DNA from: Vicingus serpentipes
GTDB taxonomy: Bacteria > Bacteroidota > Bacteroidia > Flavobacteriales_E > Vicingaceae
Assembly: GCF_007993035.1 (NCBI RefSeq)
Contig: NZ_VOOS01000001.1
Coordinates: 744,001 to 808,000, forward strand
Length of the DNA stretch: 64,000 nt
Direction of reading: 5' to 3'
The translations under genes and the position numbers were made by a program. Below, piece by piece: positions 41,661 to 50,576 of the stretch (position 1 is the first letter of the stretch; each line of letters begins with the position of its first letter). The notes below the pieces were generated by a model. The model was given only the letters and a program-made list of their open reading frames with translations, was not told the DNA's origin and did not search any database.

Positions 41661-43418
41661 GTGTTATTTTCAAATATTTATACTTCATCCTTAAAAAGGA
41701 TTTATTCCATTCTTTTACCTCACCAAAGAAAAAAAACAATATTAATCTTTTTATTTGTGGTAATAAATGGATTAATAGACGTTATAGGTTTAGCATTTAT
41801 TCTACCAGTTCTATATGTCATTAATGACTCCTCTGTAATATATTCTAATTATTATCTAAATTTCTTATATAATCAATTTCATTTTGTTTCTCCTGATGGA
41901 TTCTCTCTATTCCTTATTATCTTAATGTTTATAGTTTTTTTGGGGAAAAATTTTATTAGTGCTTTAATTATCTATTTTCAGTATAAATATTCTAATAACA
42001 TAGCAATTGAATTAATATCATCTCAATATAAAAAATACCTACACAAAGATTATCTATATTTTAAACAAAACAACTCTAATTACATTCTTAGAGATATTGC
42101 AACAATTCCATCTGAATTTGCGCAAGGAGTATTAATACCAATTATTAATTTTTCGACTGAATTAATTGTAACCCTATCTATTACTATTGCAATTGGAATA
42201 TACAACCCGATTGTTTTCTTATTATTGTCTATCATTTTATTTCCGAGTTTCATACTTTTTTACAACTCGATAAAAAATAAAGTAGATAGATATGGTATTG
42301 AAATTAGTGAAATTAGATCAAGTACTTTTAAATCTATCTTTGAAGCAATTTTTGGTATTGAAGAAGTTAAATTAGCTAATAAAGAAAATTATTTTATAAA
42401 AAGATCCCTAAATCCTCTAAAGTATTATTTTGGGTTAAATGTTAAATTAAATTTTTTTAAAGTTTTGCCTGCAAAAGTAATAGAAATTGTATCAATACTT
42501 GGAATAGTCTTAATTTTCATGTATGGCTTTTTTCTCGGTGAAAAGAAAAATACTTTTTCTCTATTAATGATTTTTGCCACAGCAGCATACCGAATGATGC
42601 CTTCATTAAACAGAATGGTTAGCTCATTGATTGACATTAAGAACAAGAGTTATGTCTTTGATATTTTGTCAGAAAATTCTATTCCCCACAAAGATGATGT
42701 TGAAAATTTACAAGAAGTTATTTTTAATAAATCTATACATATCAATAATATTAGTTTTAAATTTCCTGACAAGGAGAACTACGTTTTAGAAAAAATTAAT
42801 ATACTAATTTCAAAAGGTGATAAAATTGGATTAATTGGAGAGTCTGGCTCAGGTAAATCTACTTTAATTAAAATTATTTTAGGATTTTTAAAACCTGAAA
42901 CAGGGTCAATATTAATAGATGATAATTTAATCAATGCAGCAAAATCAATAAAATGGAGAGATAAAATTGGTTATGTTCAACAAGATTTTTATTTATTAGA
43001 TTGTTCTTTAGCAGAGAATATTGCCTTTGGAGAAAAATTAAGTGAAATTAATTTCGAAAAACTTAAAAATTGCATTGAATTAGCAAAGTTAGATAGCTTA
43101 GTTGAAACTTTAGTGGATAAAGAATATACTAAAGTTGGTGAGTTTGGAAGTAATTTATCAGGAGGACAGAGACAAAGAATTGCTATTGCCCGATCACTAT
43201 ATAAAGAAGTTGAGATATTAATTTTTGATGAAGCTACAAGTGCTTTAGATAATAAAACTGAACAAGAAATAATAGAAACTATTAATAATTTAACAGACAA
43301 AAATTATACAATAATCATGATTACTCACCGCCTTTCTTCTCTCCGATTTTGTGATGATATTTATGAGATAAAAGAAGGTTGTATTATAAACAAACTGAAA
43401 TACGATAGTATTGAATAG
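41661..43418 (+). CDS. ABC transporter, PglK/MsbA-type flippase
   Basis: 585 residues from a GTG start (no closer ATG in frame). Six-helix exporter domain (about 25-325), then an ATPase with Walker A IGESGSGKST, signature LSGGQRQR, Walker B ILIFDEATSALD and H-loop ITHR. Type I half-transporter, working as a homodimer in the inner membrane. Similarity of layout to PglK and its position among glycosyltransferases suggest flipping of a lipid-linked oligosaccharide, in place of a Wzx protein. It overlaps the next gene. Confidence 0.87.
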   Translation: MLFSNIYTSSLKRIYSILLPHQRKKTILIFLFVVINGLIDVIGLAFILPVLYVINDSSVIYSNYYLNFLYNQFHFVSPDGFSLFLIILMFIVFLGKNFISALIIYFQYKYSNNIAIELISSQYKKYLHKDYLYFKQNNSNYILRDIATIPSEFAQGVLIPIINFSTELIVTLSITIAIGIYNPIVFLLLSIILFPSFILFYNSIKNKVDRYGIEISEIRSSTFKSIFEAIFGIEEVKLANKENYFIKRSLNPLKYYFGLNVKLNFFKVLPAKVIEIVSILGIVLIFMYGFFLGEKKNTFSLLMIFATAAYRMMPSLNRMVSSLIDIKNKSYVFDILSENSIPHKDDVENLQEVIFNKSIHINNISFKFPDKENYVLEKINILISKGDKIGLIGESGSGKSTLIKIILGFLKPETGSILIDDNLINAAKSIKWRDKIGYVQQDFYLLDCSLAENIAFGEKLSEINFEKLKNCIELAKLDSLVETLVDKEYTKVGEFGSNLSGGQRQRIAIARSLYKEVEILIFDEATSALDNKTEQEIIETINNLTDKNYTIIMITHRLSSLRFCDDIYEIKEGCIINKLKYDSIE

Positions 43419-44568
43419 GATTTATACTAAAATATTAGATTTATTATTCCTTCTGGTATCTAAATTTGCTTATTACTTTTTTATTTTGATTTTTCTGATA
43501 AGAAAAAGCGATACCAACATCAGAAAAGCAGACATATTAGCCTTACCTTACTATCCTTATAATTGGCCTGGAGGGCATGAAAGAATTGCTAATTGGAAAC
43601 CTTACTTTGAAAAAAGAGGACTATGTTTTGATGTTTATTGGGCATCTAACGATAAAGAATTGCTAAAATTTCATGAATCAAAAAATCCCATAAAAAGATA
43701 TTATTTTTATTTTATAGTATTATTTAGAAGATTGAGAATTATATCACGGGTAAATAATTATAACACTATTTGGATTCAAAGAAATTTCATTCCTTTCTAC
43801 CCCTTCAAAGATGCATTCTTCGAAAAATTATTATCTATTATTCATCCAAAAGTAATTATGGATTATTATGATGCAGATTACGTAAGTAATTATAATTTAA
43901 CTATAAACTCAGTCAAAAATGCTAGTAAGGTTACTGTTTCAACATCATTTTTAAAAAACTATTACTTATCACTGAATTCAAATTCCTATCTATTAAATAT
44001 GACAATAGATTATTCAAATTACACAATAAAAAAAAACTACGTTACTAATGATAAAATAAAAATAGGATGGATGGGAAGTCGCGGCAATATGATCTACTTG
44101 AAAAAGATAGAAAACGAGCTTAAATTTATCGAGGACATATTCCCTAATGTCTCTTTCCATTTTTTATGCCGTGATGGGTTAATTATGGATTTAAAACGAG
44201 TTAAAATGTATACATGGAAGGATCCAGGATTTAACTACTCTGACTGGCTAACTGATCTAGACATAGGTATTGCTCCATATTTTGGTGACACAGACACCCT
44301 TAAAGCTAAATCTTCTATGAAATCACTTGAATTTATGGCTTGTGGCATCCCGTTAATCACATCTGAACATGGAATTTTTGAAGGTATGATAGATAAAACA
44401 CATTTTATTTTAGCAAATAATATAAACGATTGGAAGATTCAATTAAAAAATATAATTCCTAACAATTCATTAAGAAAAAAAATAGGCTTATCTGGTTATA
44501 ACTTTTTTAAGAATTATCACACATACGAAAGCAATTTAGATAAGTTGATTAAAATATTAATTCAATGA
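43411..44568 (+). CDS. Glycosyltransferase, GT4-like
   Basis: 385 residues from a TTG at 43411, overlapping the ABC gene by 8 nt; the next Met lies far inside. A short hydrophobic N-terminus is followed by YYPYNWPGGHERIANWKPYFEKRG. The C-terminal GT-B half has IGWMGSRGNMIYLKKIE, IGIAPYFGDTDTLKAKSSMKSLEFMACGIPLITSEHG (donor-binding E-x7-E-like segment). It transfers a sugar during assembly of the repeat unit; donor and acceptor unknown. It overlaps WbqC by 4 nt. Confidence 0.82.
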   Translation: MNRIYTKILDLLFLLVSKFAYYFFILIFLIRKSDTNIRKADILALPYYPYNWPGGHERIANWKPYFEKRGLCFDVYWASNDKELLKFHESKNPIKRYYFYFIVLFRRLRIISRVNNYNTIWIQRNFIPFYPFKDAFFEKLLSIIHPKVIMDYYDADYVSNYNLTINSVKNASKVTVSTSFLKNYYLSLNSNSYLLNMTIDYSNYTIKKNYVTNDKIKIGWMGSRGNMIYLKKIENELKFIEDIFPNVSFHFLCRDGLIMDLKRVKMYTWKDPGFNYSDWLTDLDIGIAPYFGDTDTLKAKSSMKSLEFMACGIPLITSEHGIFEGMIDKTHFILANNINDWKIQLKNIIPNNSLRKKIGLSGYNFFKNYHTYESNLDKLIKILIQ

Positions 44569-45278
44569 TTGTTTCAGCCCATCAACCTCATTATCTCCCA
44601 TGGTGTGGTTACATAAATAAAATGTTGCTTTCTGACAAATTTGTAGTTATGGATAATATGCATTTTACGAGTTATCATTATCTAAATAGAAATAGAATTA
44701 TTCAAAATGACAGGATACTAAAATTGTCTCTACCAGTTAAAAATAAAAATAAGTCTTCATTATTAATTAAGGATGTTGAACTTGACTATTCTCATTCTTA
44801 TAGAGGTTGTAAAAAACACATGAAATCTATTATTCATAATTATAGTAAATGCAAAGGATTTGATGAGTTTTTCCCCTTATTACAAGGGGTAATGAAATAT
44901 AAGCATAAATGGTTGTTGGATATAGATTTTGCAATTATTAATTTAATTAAAGATTATTTAAATATAAATACTGAGACTTACTTAGCCTCAGAATTAGATA
45001 TTAGAGGAAAAAAGGAAGATGAATTGTTTCTTTCATTGTTGGAGAGAACAAGTAGTAGCCATATTTTACTCGGACTTGGAGCATCTTTAAATTATATAAA
45101 TACTGATAAGATTGTTAAAAATGGCGGTAATATTGTTTATCAAAAATTTGATCATCCAGTCTATTCACAGAATTCTGAAGATTTTATAAAAGGAGTTTCA
45201 ATTATAGACTTATTATTAAATAACACAAGAGAAAAATCTATTAATCTAATCAATGCCAGCGGTTCAATTGAAAAATAA
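44565..45278 (+). CDS. WbqC-family protein
   Basis: 237 residues. It starts MIVSAHQPHYLPWCGYINKMLLSDKFVVMDNMHFT, the hallmark of the WbqC family, and has the RNRIIQNDRILKLSLPVK segment. The family occurs in O-antigen loci and its exact role is not settled. It overlaps genes on both sides, so translation is coupled. Confidence 0.9.
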   Translation: MIVSAHQPHYLPWCGYINKMLLSDKFVVMDNMHFTSYHYLNRNRIIQNDRILKLSLPVKNKNKSSLLIKDVELDYSHSYRGCKKHMKSIIHNYSKCKGFDEFFPLLQGVMKYKHKWLLDIDFAIINLIKDYLNINTETYLASELDIRGKKEDELFLSLLERTSSSHILLGLGASLNYINTDKIVKNGGNIVYQKFDHPVYSQNSEDFIKGVSIIDLLLNNTREKSINLINASGSIEK

Positions 45279-46476
45279 ATTTGATATAATTATCCTTTTG
45301 GATAAAGTAGGAGTTAATTATTCTTCAGATTCTAGGGTTTTTAGAATAGCTTATTTTCTTAAAGATAATGGATTTAAAGTCGCCATCTTAGGATTTCACT
45401 CTAGTCAGCATAAAAAAATTGTTATTGACAAAAATTTATCCATCTATAATATAATATCACCTGATATTATTACTCCAAGATCTCTCATTTCTCTAAGAAA
45501 AAATGAGGCTAAGAAAATTTTGGATATGTTTTTATTCAAAAACATAATAGCTAATGATCACTACATGCTTAATCTAGCTAAGTTAATTAAGCAAAAGAAA
45601 GAAAATATGAACCTTATTTATGATTCTCACGAGTTTTTCCAGGACTACCAGTTGGAATTTTTTGAAGAGGAAAAATTGAGTATTAGATTGAAATCCAAAA
45701 TTTGGCGATGGATTGAAAAAAAAATGGAGATTAATGATGTTAAACATGCTAACGAAATTATTGCTCCGAGTGTATCAATTGCTTCTATGTTTGAATATAT
45801 TTTTAAACCCAAAAATAGAGTAATGGTTATTCGAAATGTGCCTAATTTTTCTCCTTTAAAAGATGAAAAAAATCTCACTGATTATGACCGAAATATTTAT
45901 AAAATTTTAGAGAAAAATAAGCATTATAATATTATTATTTACTTCGGATTTTATATGGAAAAACTAAATGGACTTGAATTTGTATTAGAAGGACTAAAAG
46001 ATTTAGATGATAATGCAAAATTGATATTACTTGGAAGAGATGTTAGTAATGGTCATTTTGATAACCTAATTGCTAAATATAATATCCAGAATAAAATTAT
46101 TCAAATCAATGCTGTACCTCATCATTTAATGCCATTGATTGGAAAATATGCTAAATTATCTATTGTTCCAACCTTGTATAATAATTATTTGCAATGCCTT
46201 TTTTCACTACCAAATAAATTTCTAGAGTCGATAAAAATGAATTTACCGATAATCTGTATTAATTTGCCAGAGCAAAGGCAAATTATAAGTACATTTAACA
46301 ATGGAATTTTGTTAAATGAAAGTGACGAAAACTTGAAAAATGATTTAAAAACCGCTTATTTTAAAATACTCGGGAATTATAATTATTACAAAGAAAATGC
46401 AGAGACTTGTTCTAAACACATAGATTATAGTACAGATTTAAAAGAATTATTAACAAAAATAAAGCGTGAAAAATAA
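45253..46476 (+). CDS. Glycosyltransferase, GT4-like
   Basis: 407 residues; ATG at 45253, 26 nt inside the WbqC gene. N-terminal acceptor domain (SSDSRVFRIAYFLKDNGFKVAILGF, LIYDSHEFFQDYQLEFF) and a GT-B donor domain (YFGFYMEKLNGLEFVLEGLKDL, KLILLGRD, LFSLPNKFLESIKMNLPIICINLPEQ). It shares the YDSHEF motif with the glycosyltransferase at 62194-63303. Sugar unknown. Confidence 0.87.
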   Translation: MPAVQLKNKFDIIILLDKVGVNYSSDSRVFRIAYFLKDNGFKVAILGFHSSQHKKIVIDKNLSIYNIISPDIITPRSLISLRKNEAKKILDMFLFKNIIANDHYMLNLAKLIKQKKENMNLIYDSHEFFQDYQLEFFEEEKLSIRLKSKIWRWIEKKMEINDVKHANEIIAPSVSIASMFEYIFKPKNRVMVIRNVPNFSPLKDEKNLTDYDRNIYKILEKNKHYNIIIYFGFYMEKLNGLEFVLEGLKDLDDNAKLILLGRDVSNGHFDNLIAKYNIQNKIIQINAVPHHLMPLIGKYAKLSIVPTLYNNYLQCLFSLPNKFLESIKMNLPIICINLPEQRQIISTFNNGILLNESDENLKNDLKTAYFKILGNYNYYKENAETCSKHIDYSTDLKELLTKIKREK

Positions 46477-47089
46477 TAGTAGACTAGAAAATATGTATTT
46501 AGAAACTCATAATCAAATGATAGCTAAAAATGGGTTTACACCGAAAGCTTTATGGGGCAGCAAACAAAGCCAAGAAAAAAGATTCGAAGCTCTATCGAAA
46601 TTATTCTTAAATAAAGAGGGGTTTACAGTGTTAGATTTAGGGTGTGGCTTGTGTCATTTTAATGATTATCTTATAAAAAATGGTTTCTCTTCAATAAATT
46701 ACATTGGGGCAGATATTAATAAAAACTTTATTGACGAAGTAAGAAAAACAAAAAAAGGTATCCAGTTAATAAATGGAGGGGTAAAACAAATATTAAAAGA
46801 GTTAGAATGTTCTGTTGATTATATTGTTGCGAGTGGTATTTATAATTTGGGTAATAATACTAATGAAACTCAAAAAACATTTGTGGAGGATTTTACATCT
46901 CTATATTCAATTATAAATATAGGGTTTGGGGTTAATTTTTTATCTTCAGAATCTAATAATAAAGATGAGATTTCGGTTTATCATGAACCAACAGATTTAT
47001 TTAAGATCTGCAATTCTTTTTTTACTAAAAGAATTGTTTTGTCCCATGATTATTTGCCTCATGACTTTACAATATTGGCATTTAAATAA
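46466..47089 (+). CDS. Class I SAM-dependent methyltransferase
   Basis: 207 residues from a GTG overlapping the previous gene; an ATG at 46493 (MYLETHNQ) is a possible alternative. SAM-binding motif I VLDLGCGLCHFNDYL (about 53-67) and acidic loop YIGADINKNF (about 75-84). A sugar or lipid-linked intermediate is the likely substrate given the neighbours, but this is inferred. Confidence 0.8.
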   Translation: MKNNSRLENMYLETHNQMIAKNGFTPKALWGSKQSQEKRFEALSKLFLNKEGFTVLDLGCGLCHFNDYLIKNGFSSINYIGADINKNFIDEVRKTKKGIQLINGGVKQILKELECSVDYIVASGIYNLGNNTNETQKTFVEDFTSLYSIINIGFGVNFLSSESNNKDEISVYHEPTDLFKICNSFFTKRIVLSHDYLPHDFTILAFK

Positions 47090-47220
47090 AAGGTTATCGA
47101 GTATTTGTTTTATTAGTTTTTGGAAAAATAATTCATGTGTTATTTTTGGGAAAGATTAATTTTAATACTTCAAGAATAATCCCTAAAACAGAAACAATTA
47201 TATTTAAAGAAAGTTTGAAA

Positions 47221-47856
47221 ATGGTAAATGATATAAAAAATGTATTAGTTCTAGCACCACATACAGATGATGGAGAATTGGGCTGTGGTGGTACAATCGC
47301 AAAGCTATTGGAGCAGAATGTTAATGTGTATTATGCTGCATTTTCTACTGCTGAGGAATCTCTACCAGAAGGTTTTCCTAATGACACCTTAAAAAAGGAG
47401 GTCAAAAATGCTACTAAAAAATTAGGAGTCCAACCTGATAAACTTATAATTTATAATTTTCAAGTAAGAAAACTAAACTATGTTAGACAAGAGATTCTAG
47501 ATGAATTAGTTAGATTAAAGAAAGCCTTGGAAATTGATTTGGTATTTATGCCTTCATTAAATGATGTTCATCAAGATCATCATACAGTTGCTGAAGAAGG
47601 ATTAAGAGCCTTCAAAAATATAACTATTCTTGGCTATGAGCTTATTTGGAATAATTTAAGTTTTAACACAACATCTTTTGTTAAATTAGAAAAAAAACAT
47701 GTTTCAAAAAAAGCAGAAGCTTTGAAAGAATATAAAAGTCAGGAGGGAAGAAATTATATGGATAAGGATTTTATTTTTTCTTTAGCTAAAACAAGAGGAG
47801 TTCAAATTGGTTGTGAATATGCAGAGGCATTTGAAGTTATTAGACTAGTAATATAA
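47221..47856 (+). CDS. PIG-L family deacetylase
   Basis: 211 residues from the ATG at 47221 (MVNDIKNVLVLAPHTDDGELGCGG); the frame is open upstream to 47137, but that part lacks family features. Zinc-binding motif PHTDDGE (H14, D16-D17) and HQDHH further on, as in PIG-L/LmbE enzymes that remove an N-acetyl group from GlcNAc-type sugars. It could expose an amine for later modification. Confidence 0.9.
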   Translation: MVNDIKNVLVLAPHTDDGELGCGGTIAKLLEQNVNVYYAAFSTAEESLPEGFPNDTLKKEVKNATKKLGVQPDKLIIYNFQVRKLNYVRQEILDELVRLKKALEIDLVFMPSLNDVHQDHHTVAEEGLRAFKNITILGYELIWNNLSFNTTSFVKLEKKHVSKKAEALKEYKSQEGRNYMDKDFIFSLAKTRGVQIGCEYAEAFEVIRLVI

Positions 47857-47859
47857 AAA

Positions 47860-49188
47860 TTGAAAAAAATACTCATATTAGCATATGATTTCCCTCCATA
47901 TATATCAGTTGGTGGCTTAAGACCTTATGGCTGGTATAAAAATTTATCAGAATTTGGTATTTACCCAATAGTAGTTACACGTCAATGGGAAAACAAAAAA
48001 GGCAATAAGTTAGATTACATCTTACCTAGTAAATCAGATTATAAAATAATAGACCATAATAAAGAAGGAACAATTATTAAAGCTCCATTCAAGCCTAACA
48101 TTAGTAATAAGCTTTTGTTAAAATATGGAGAAAAAAGATTTAAATTTATTCGTAAGTTAATATCAGCTTATTACGAGTTTATTCAATATATTTTCATAAT
48201 TGGCCCTAAAGCTCAAATCTATAAAGAAGCAAATAATTTTCTAAAAGAAGAACAAGTAGATGTCATTATTGCAACAGGAGATCCTTTTGTTCTTTTTAGT
48301 TATGCTAATAAATTATCCAAAAAACATAATATTCCTTGGATAGCAGATTATCGAGATCCTTGGTCACAAGACATCCCAATTCAGAAGTATAAATTATATC
48401 AAAAGTGGTGCTCCTTTTTTGAAAAAAAAATAATTCCTCAAGCAAAAACAATAACTACGGTTTCTGAATTTTTAAAAATAAAAATCATGGAATTAACAAA
48501 AATAAATAATGCATATATTATTTATAATGGGTATGATGAAGATTTAGTTAAAATGACAAGTCATCTAAGCCAAAACAAAGATAAAATGAGTGTTGCTTAT
48601 ATGGGAACTATTTACGATTGGTATCCCATTAATAATTTTTTTATGGTTGTATTAAAATTTATTGAAGAATATGAACCTAATAATTTTGAAATTAATTTTT
48701 ACGGAATTAACAAAGAAGTTGAGCTTAAAGAGCTTATTAATACAAGATATAAAAAGTTAGAAGGATTTATTAACATATACCCTAAAATGCAGAACTCAGA
48801 ATTATTAAAAAAAATAGCAACAGATAATTTGTTTTTATTATTTAATAATTATTCATTTTTAGGGACTAAAATATTTGATTATGTTGCTTTAAAACGTAAA
48901 ATACTCTTTTGTTATACTGATGATTTTGAATCAAAAAGGCTGAAAAAACAACATTATTTGATAGAGGAGCTAGGATCAGAATTTCAGCATTTACAAGAAG
49001 ACATGCTTAAGTCCACCAACTCAGCTATAATTATTAAAGATGAGCTACATTTGAATGATGTTTTAAAAGAATTGTACAAAGAGTTCTCAAAAAAAAGGAC
49101 TATTTCATGTGATGCTGTTAATACGGAAATGTATTCACGAAAAATTCAAACTCAAGAGTTGGCGAAAATAATACTTAATATTGTATAA
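47860..49188 (+). CDS. Glycosyltransferase, GT4-like
   Basis: 442 residues from a TTG 3 nt after the previous stop. LAYDFPPYISVGGLRPYGWYKNL at the N-terminus is typical of GT4 proteins in surface-sugar loci. IADYRDPWSQDIP and the donor half with VAYMGTIYDWYPINNFF and FLGTKIFDYVALKRKILFCYTDDFE follow. The last residues overlap the upstream end of the open HisH frame. Sugar not identifiable. Confidence 0.85.
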   Translation: MKKILILAYDFPPYISVGGLRPYGWYKNLSEFGIYPIVVTRQWENKKGNKLDYILPSKSDYKIIDHNKEGTIIKAPFKPNISNKLLLKYGEKRFKFIRKLISAYYEFIQYIFIIGPKAQIYKEANNFLKEEQVDVIIATGDPFVLFSYANKLSKKHNIPWIADYRDPWSQDIPIQKYKLYQKWCSFFEKKIIPQAKTITTVSEFLKIKIMELTKINNAYIIYNGYDEDLVKMTSHLSQNKDKMSVAYMGTIYDWYPINNFFMVVLKFIEEYEPNNFEINFYGINKEVELKELINTRYKKLEGFINIYPKMQNSELLKKIATDNLFLLFNNYSFLGTKIFDYVALKRKILFCYTDDFESKRLKKQHYLIEELGSEFQHLQEDMLKSTNSAIIIKDELHLNDVLKELYKEFSKKRTISCDAVNTEMYSRKIQTQELAKIILNIV

Positions 49189-49198
49189 TAGTTTAAAT

Positions 49199-49810
49199 AT
49201 GATAGTGATTATAGATTATAAAATGGGTAATTTGTTATCCGTAAAGAAGAAAATAAACCAACTATCATCAAATGTTATTGTAAGTTCAGATATTACAGTT
49301 ATTAAATCTGCAGACAAAATAATACTTCCAGGAGTTGGCCATTTTGGAAAAGCAATGGAAAACTTAAAAAAGTTAAACCTTATTAATATTTTAAATAATT
49401 TAGTAATTGAAGAGAAAAAACCTGTCTTAGGAATATGTTTAGGAATGCAAATAATGACTAAAAAAAGTGAAGAAGGTAATGTTCAAGGTTTAGATTGGAT
49501 TGATGCAGAGGTAATTAAATTTAAAGTGAATGATACGTTAAAATTTAAAGTGCCACATACTGGTTGGAATCAAATTATTAGCAACAAGGACAGTAGATTA
49601 ATGGTTGGAATACCTGATGGATCTGAATTTTATTTTGTCCATTCATACCATGTTAAAACAAATAATACTAATATCACTTTAAATACAACTGTATATGAAC
49701 ATGAGTTTATATCTGCTTTTCAGCAAGAGAATATTTTTGGTGTTCAATATCATCCAGAGAAAAGTCATGATGTTGGGGTGCAATTACTGAAAAATTTTAT
49801 AGCATTATAG
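49199..49810 (+). CDS. HisH-like glutamine amidotransferase (sugar amidination)
   Basis: 203 residues from the ATG at 49199 (MIVIIDYKMGNLLSV). Class I amidotransferase: nucleophile Cys in LGICLGMQIM (about 82), FYFVHSYH and FGVQYHPEKS with the His-Glu pair. It releases ammonia from glutamine. It is followed at once by a HisF-like gene and a WbpG-like gene and has no other histidine genes around. It is therefore taken as the HisH2-type partner for sugar acetamidino formation rather than histidine synthesis. Confidence 0.88.
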   Translation: MIVIIDYKMGNLLSVKKKINQLSSNVIVSSDITVIKSADKIILPGVGHFGKAMENLKKLNLINILNNLVIEEKKPVLGICLGMQIMTKKSEEGNVQGLDWIDAEVIKFKVNDTLKFKVPHTGWNQIISNKDSRLMVGIPDGSEFYFVHSYHVKTNNTNITLNTTVYEHEFISAFQQENIFGVQYHPEKSHDVGVQLLKNFIAL

Positions 49811-49811
49811 T

Positions 49812-50564
49812 ATGTTTAGACCTCGAGTCATACCAGTTTTATTATTAAAAGGACAAGGCTTAGTGAAAACTGTAAAATTTACTAAGCCAAATTATATTGG
49901 AGATCCTATTAATGCTGTAAAAATTTTTAATGATTTAAAAGCTGATGAACTAGTTTTTTTAGATATTCTAGCAAGCAAAGAAAAACGATTAATTTCATTA
50001 GATTTCGTCAAAGATGTTGGTGAAGAAGCAAATATGCCATTTGCTGTTGGTGGAGGTATTAGAACAATAGAAGATATTAGATCTATAATTGGAGTTGGTG
50101 CAGAAAAAGTCATTATTAATACTTATGCTGCTGAAAATCCAGACTTTATAAAACAAGCCGCAAATACTTTTGGCTCATCAACAATTGTAGTATGCATAGA
50201 TGTCAAAAAAAAACGATTTGGAAATCTAAAAACATGGATATTAGGTGGTACTAAAGTTACTAAATATGATCCAGTAGAGTTTGCAAAATTAATGGAGGAA
50301 AAAGGATCTGGGGAAATTATAATACAATCGATTGATAGAGATGGGAACATGGAAGGGTACGATATTGATTTAATTAAAAAAATATCAGAAGCTGTAACTG
50401 TTCCAGTTATTGCTTTGGGTGGAGCTGCAAAGATTACAGATCTTCAAGAGGCATATGTTAATGGATATGCTAATGGTCTAGCTGCTGGTAGCATGTTTGT
50501 ATACCATGGAAATCAAAAAGGAGTACTAATTAATTATCCTGAAAAAGGAAGTTTAACTTTTTAA
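49812..50564 (+). CDS. HisF-like protein of the amidination complex
   Basis: 250 residues, TIM barrel. RVIPVLLLKGQGLVKTVKFTKPNYIGDPINAVKIFN at the N-terminus: where cyclase HisF has RIIPCLDV with catalytic D11, this protein has Leu at that position (VLLL), so imidazole-ring cyclase activity is not expected. The second aspartate (VVCIDVKKKR, about 130) and the barrel phosphate loops (AVGGGIRT, ALGGAAK) remain. The protein probably channels ammonia from HisH to the WbpG-like enzyme, as in P. aeruginosa O-antigen loci. Confidence 0.9.
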   Translation: MFRPRVIPVLLLKGQGLVKTVKFTKPNYIGDPINAVKIFNDLKADELVFLDILASKEKRLISLDFVKDVGEEANMPFAVGGGIRTIEDIRSIIGVGAEKVIINTYAAENPDFIKQAANTFGSSTIVVCIDVKKKRFGNLKTWILGGTKVTKYDPVEFAKLMEEKGSGEIIIQSIDRDGNMEGYDIDLIKKISEAVTVPVIALGGAAKITDLQEAYVNGYANGLAAGSMFVYHGNQKGVLINYPEKGSLTF

Positions 50565-50576
50565 TTTTAAAATTAA

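Noticed and set aside
47137-47220. N-terminal extension of the PIG-L gene
   Set aside because: The added 28 residues lack family similarity, and the ATG at 47221 gives the usual PIG-L beginning.
49199-50564. hisH and hisF as part of a histidine operon
   Set aside because: No other histidine gene is near, HisF lacks the catalytic D11 and a WbpG-type enzyme follows directly.
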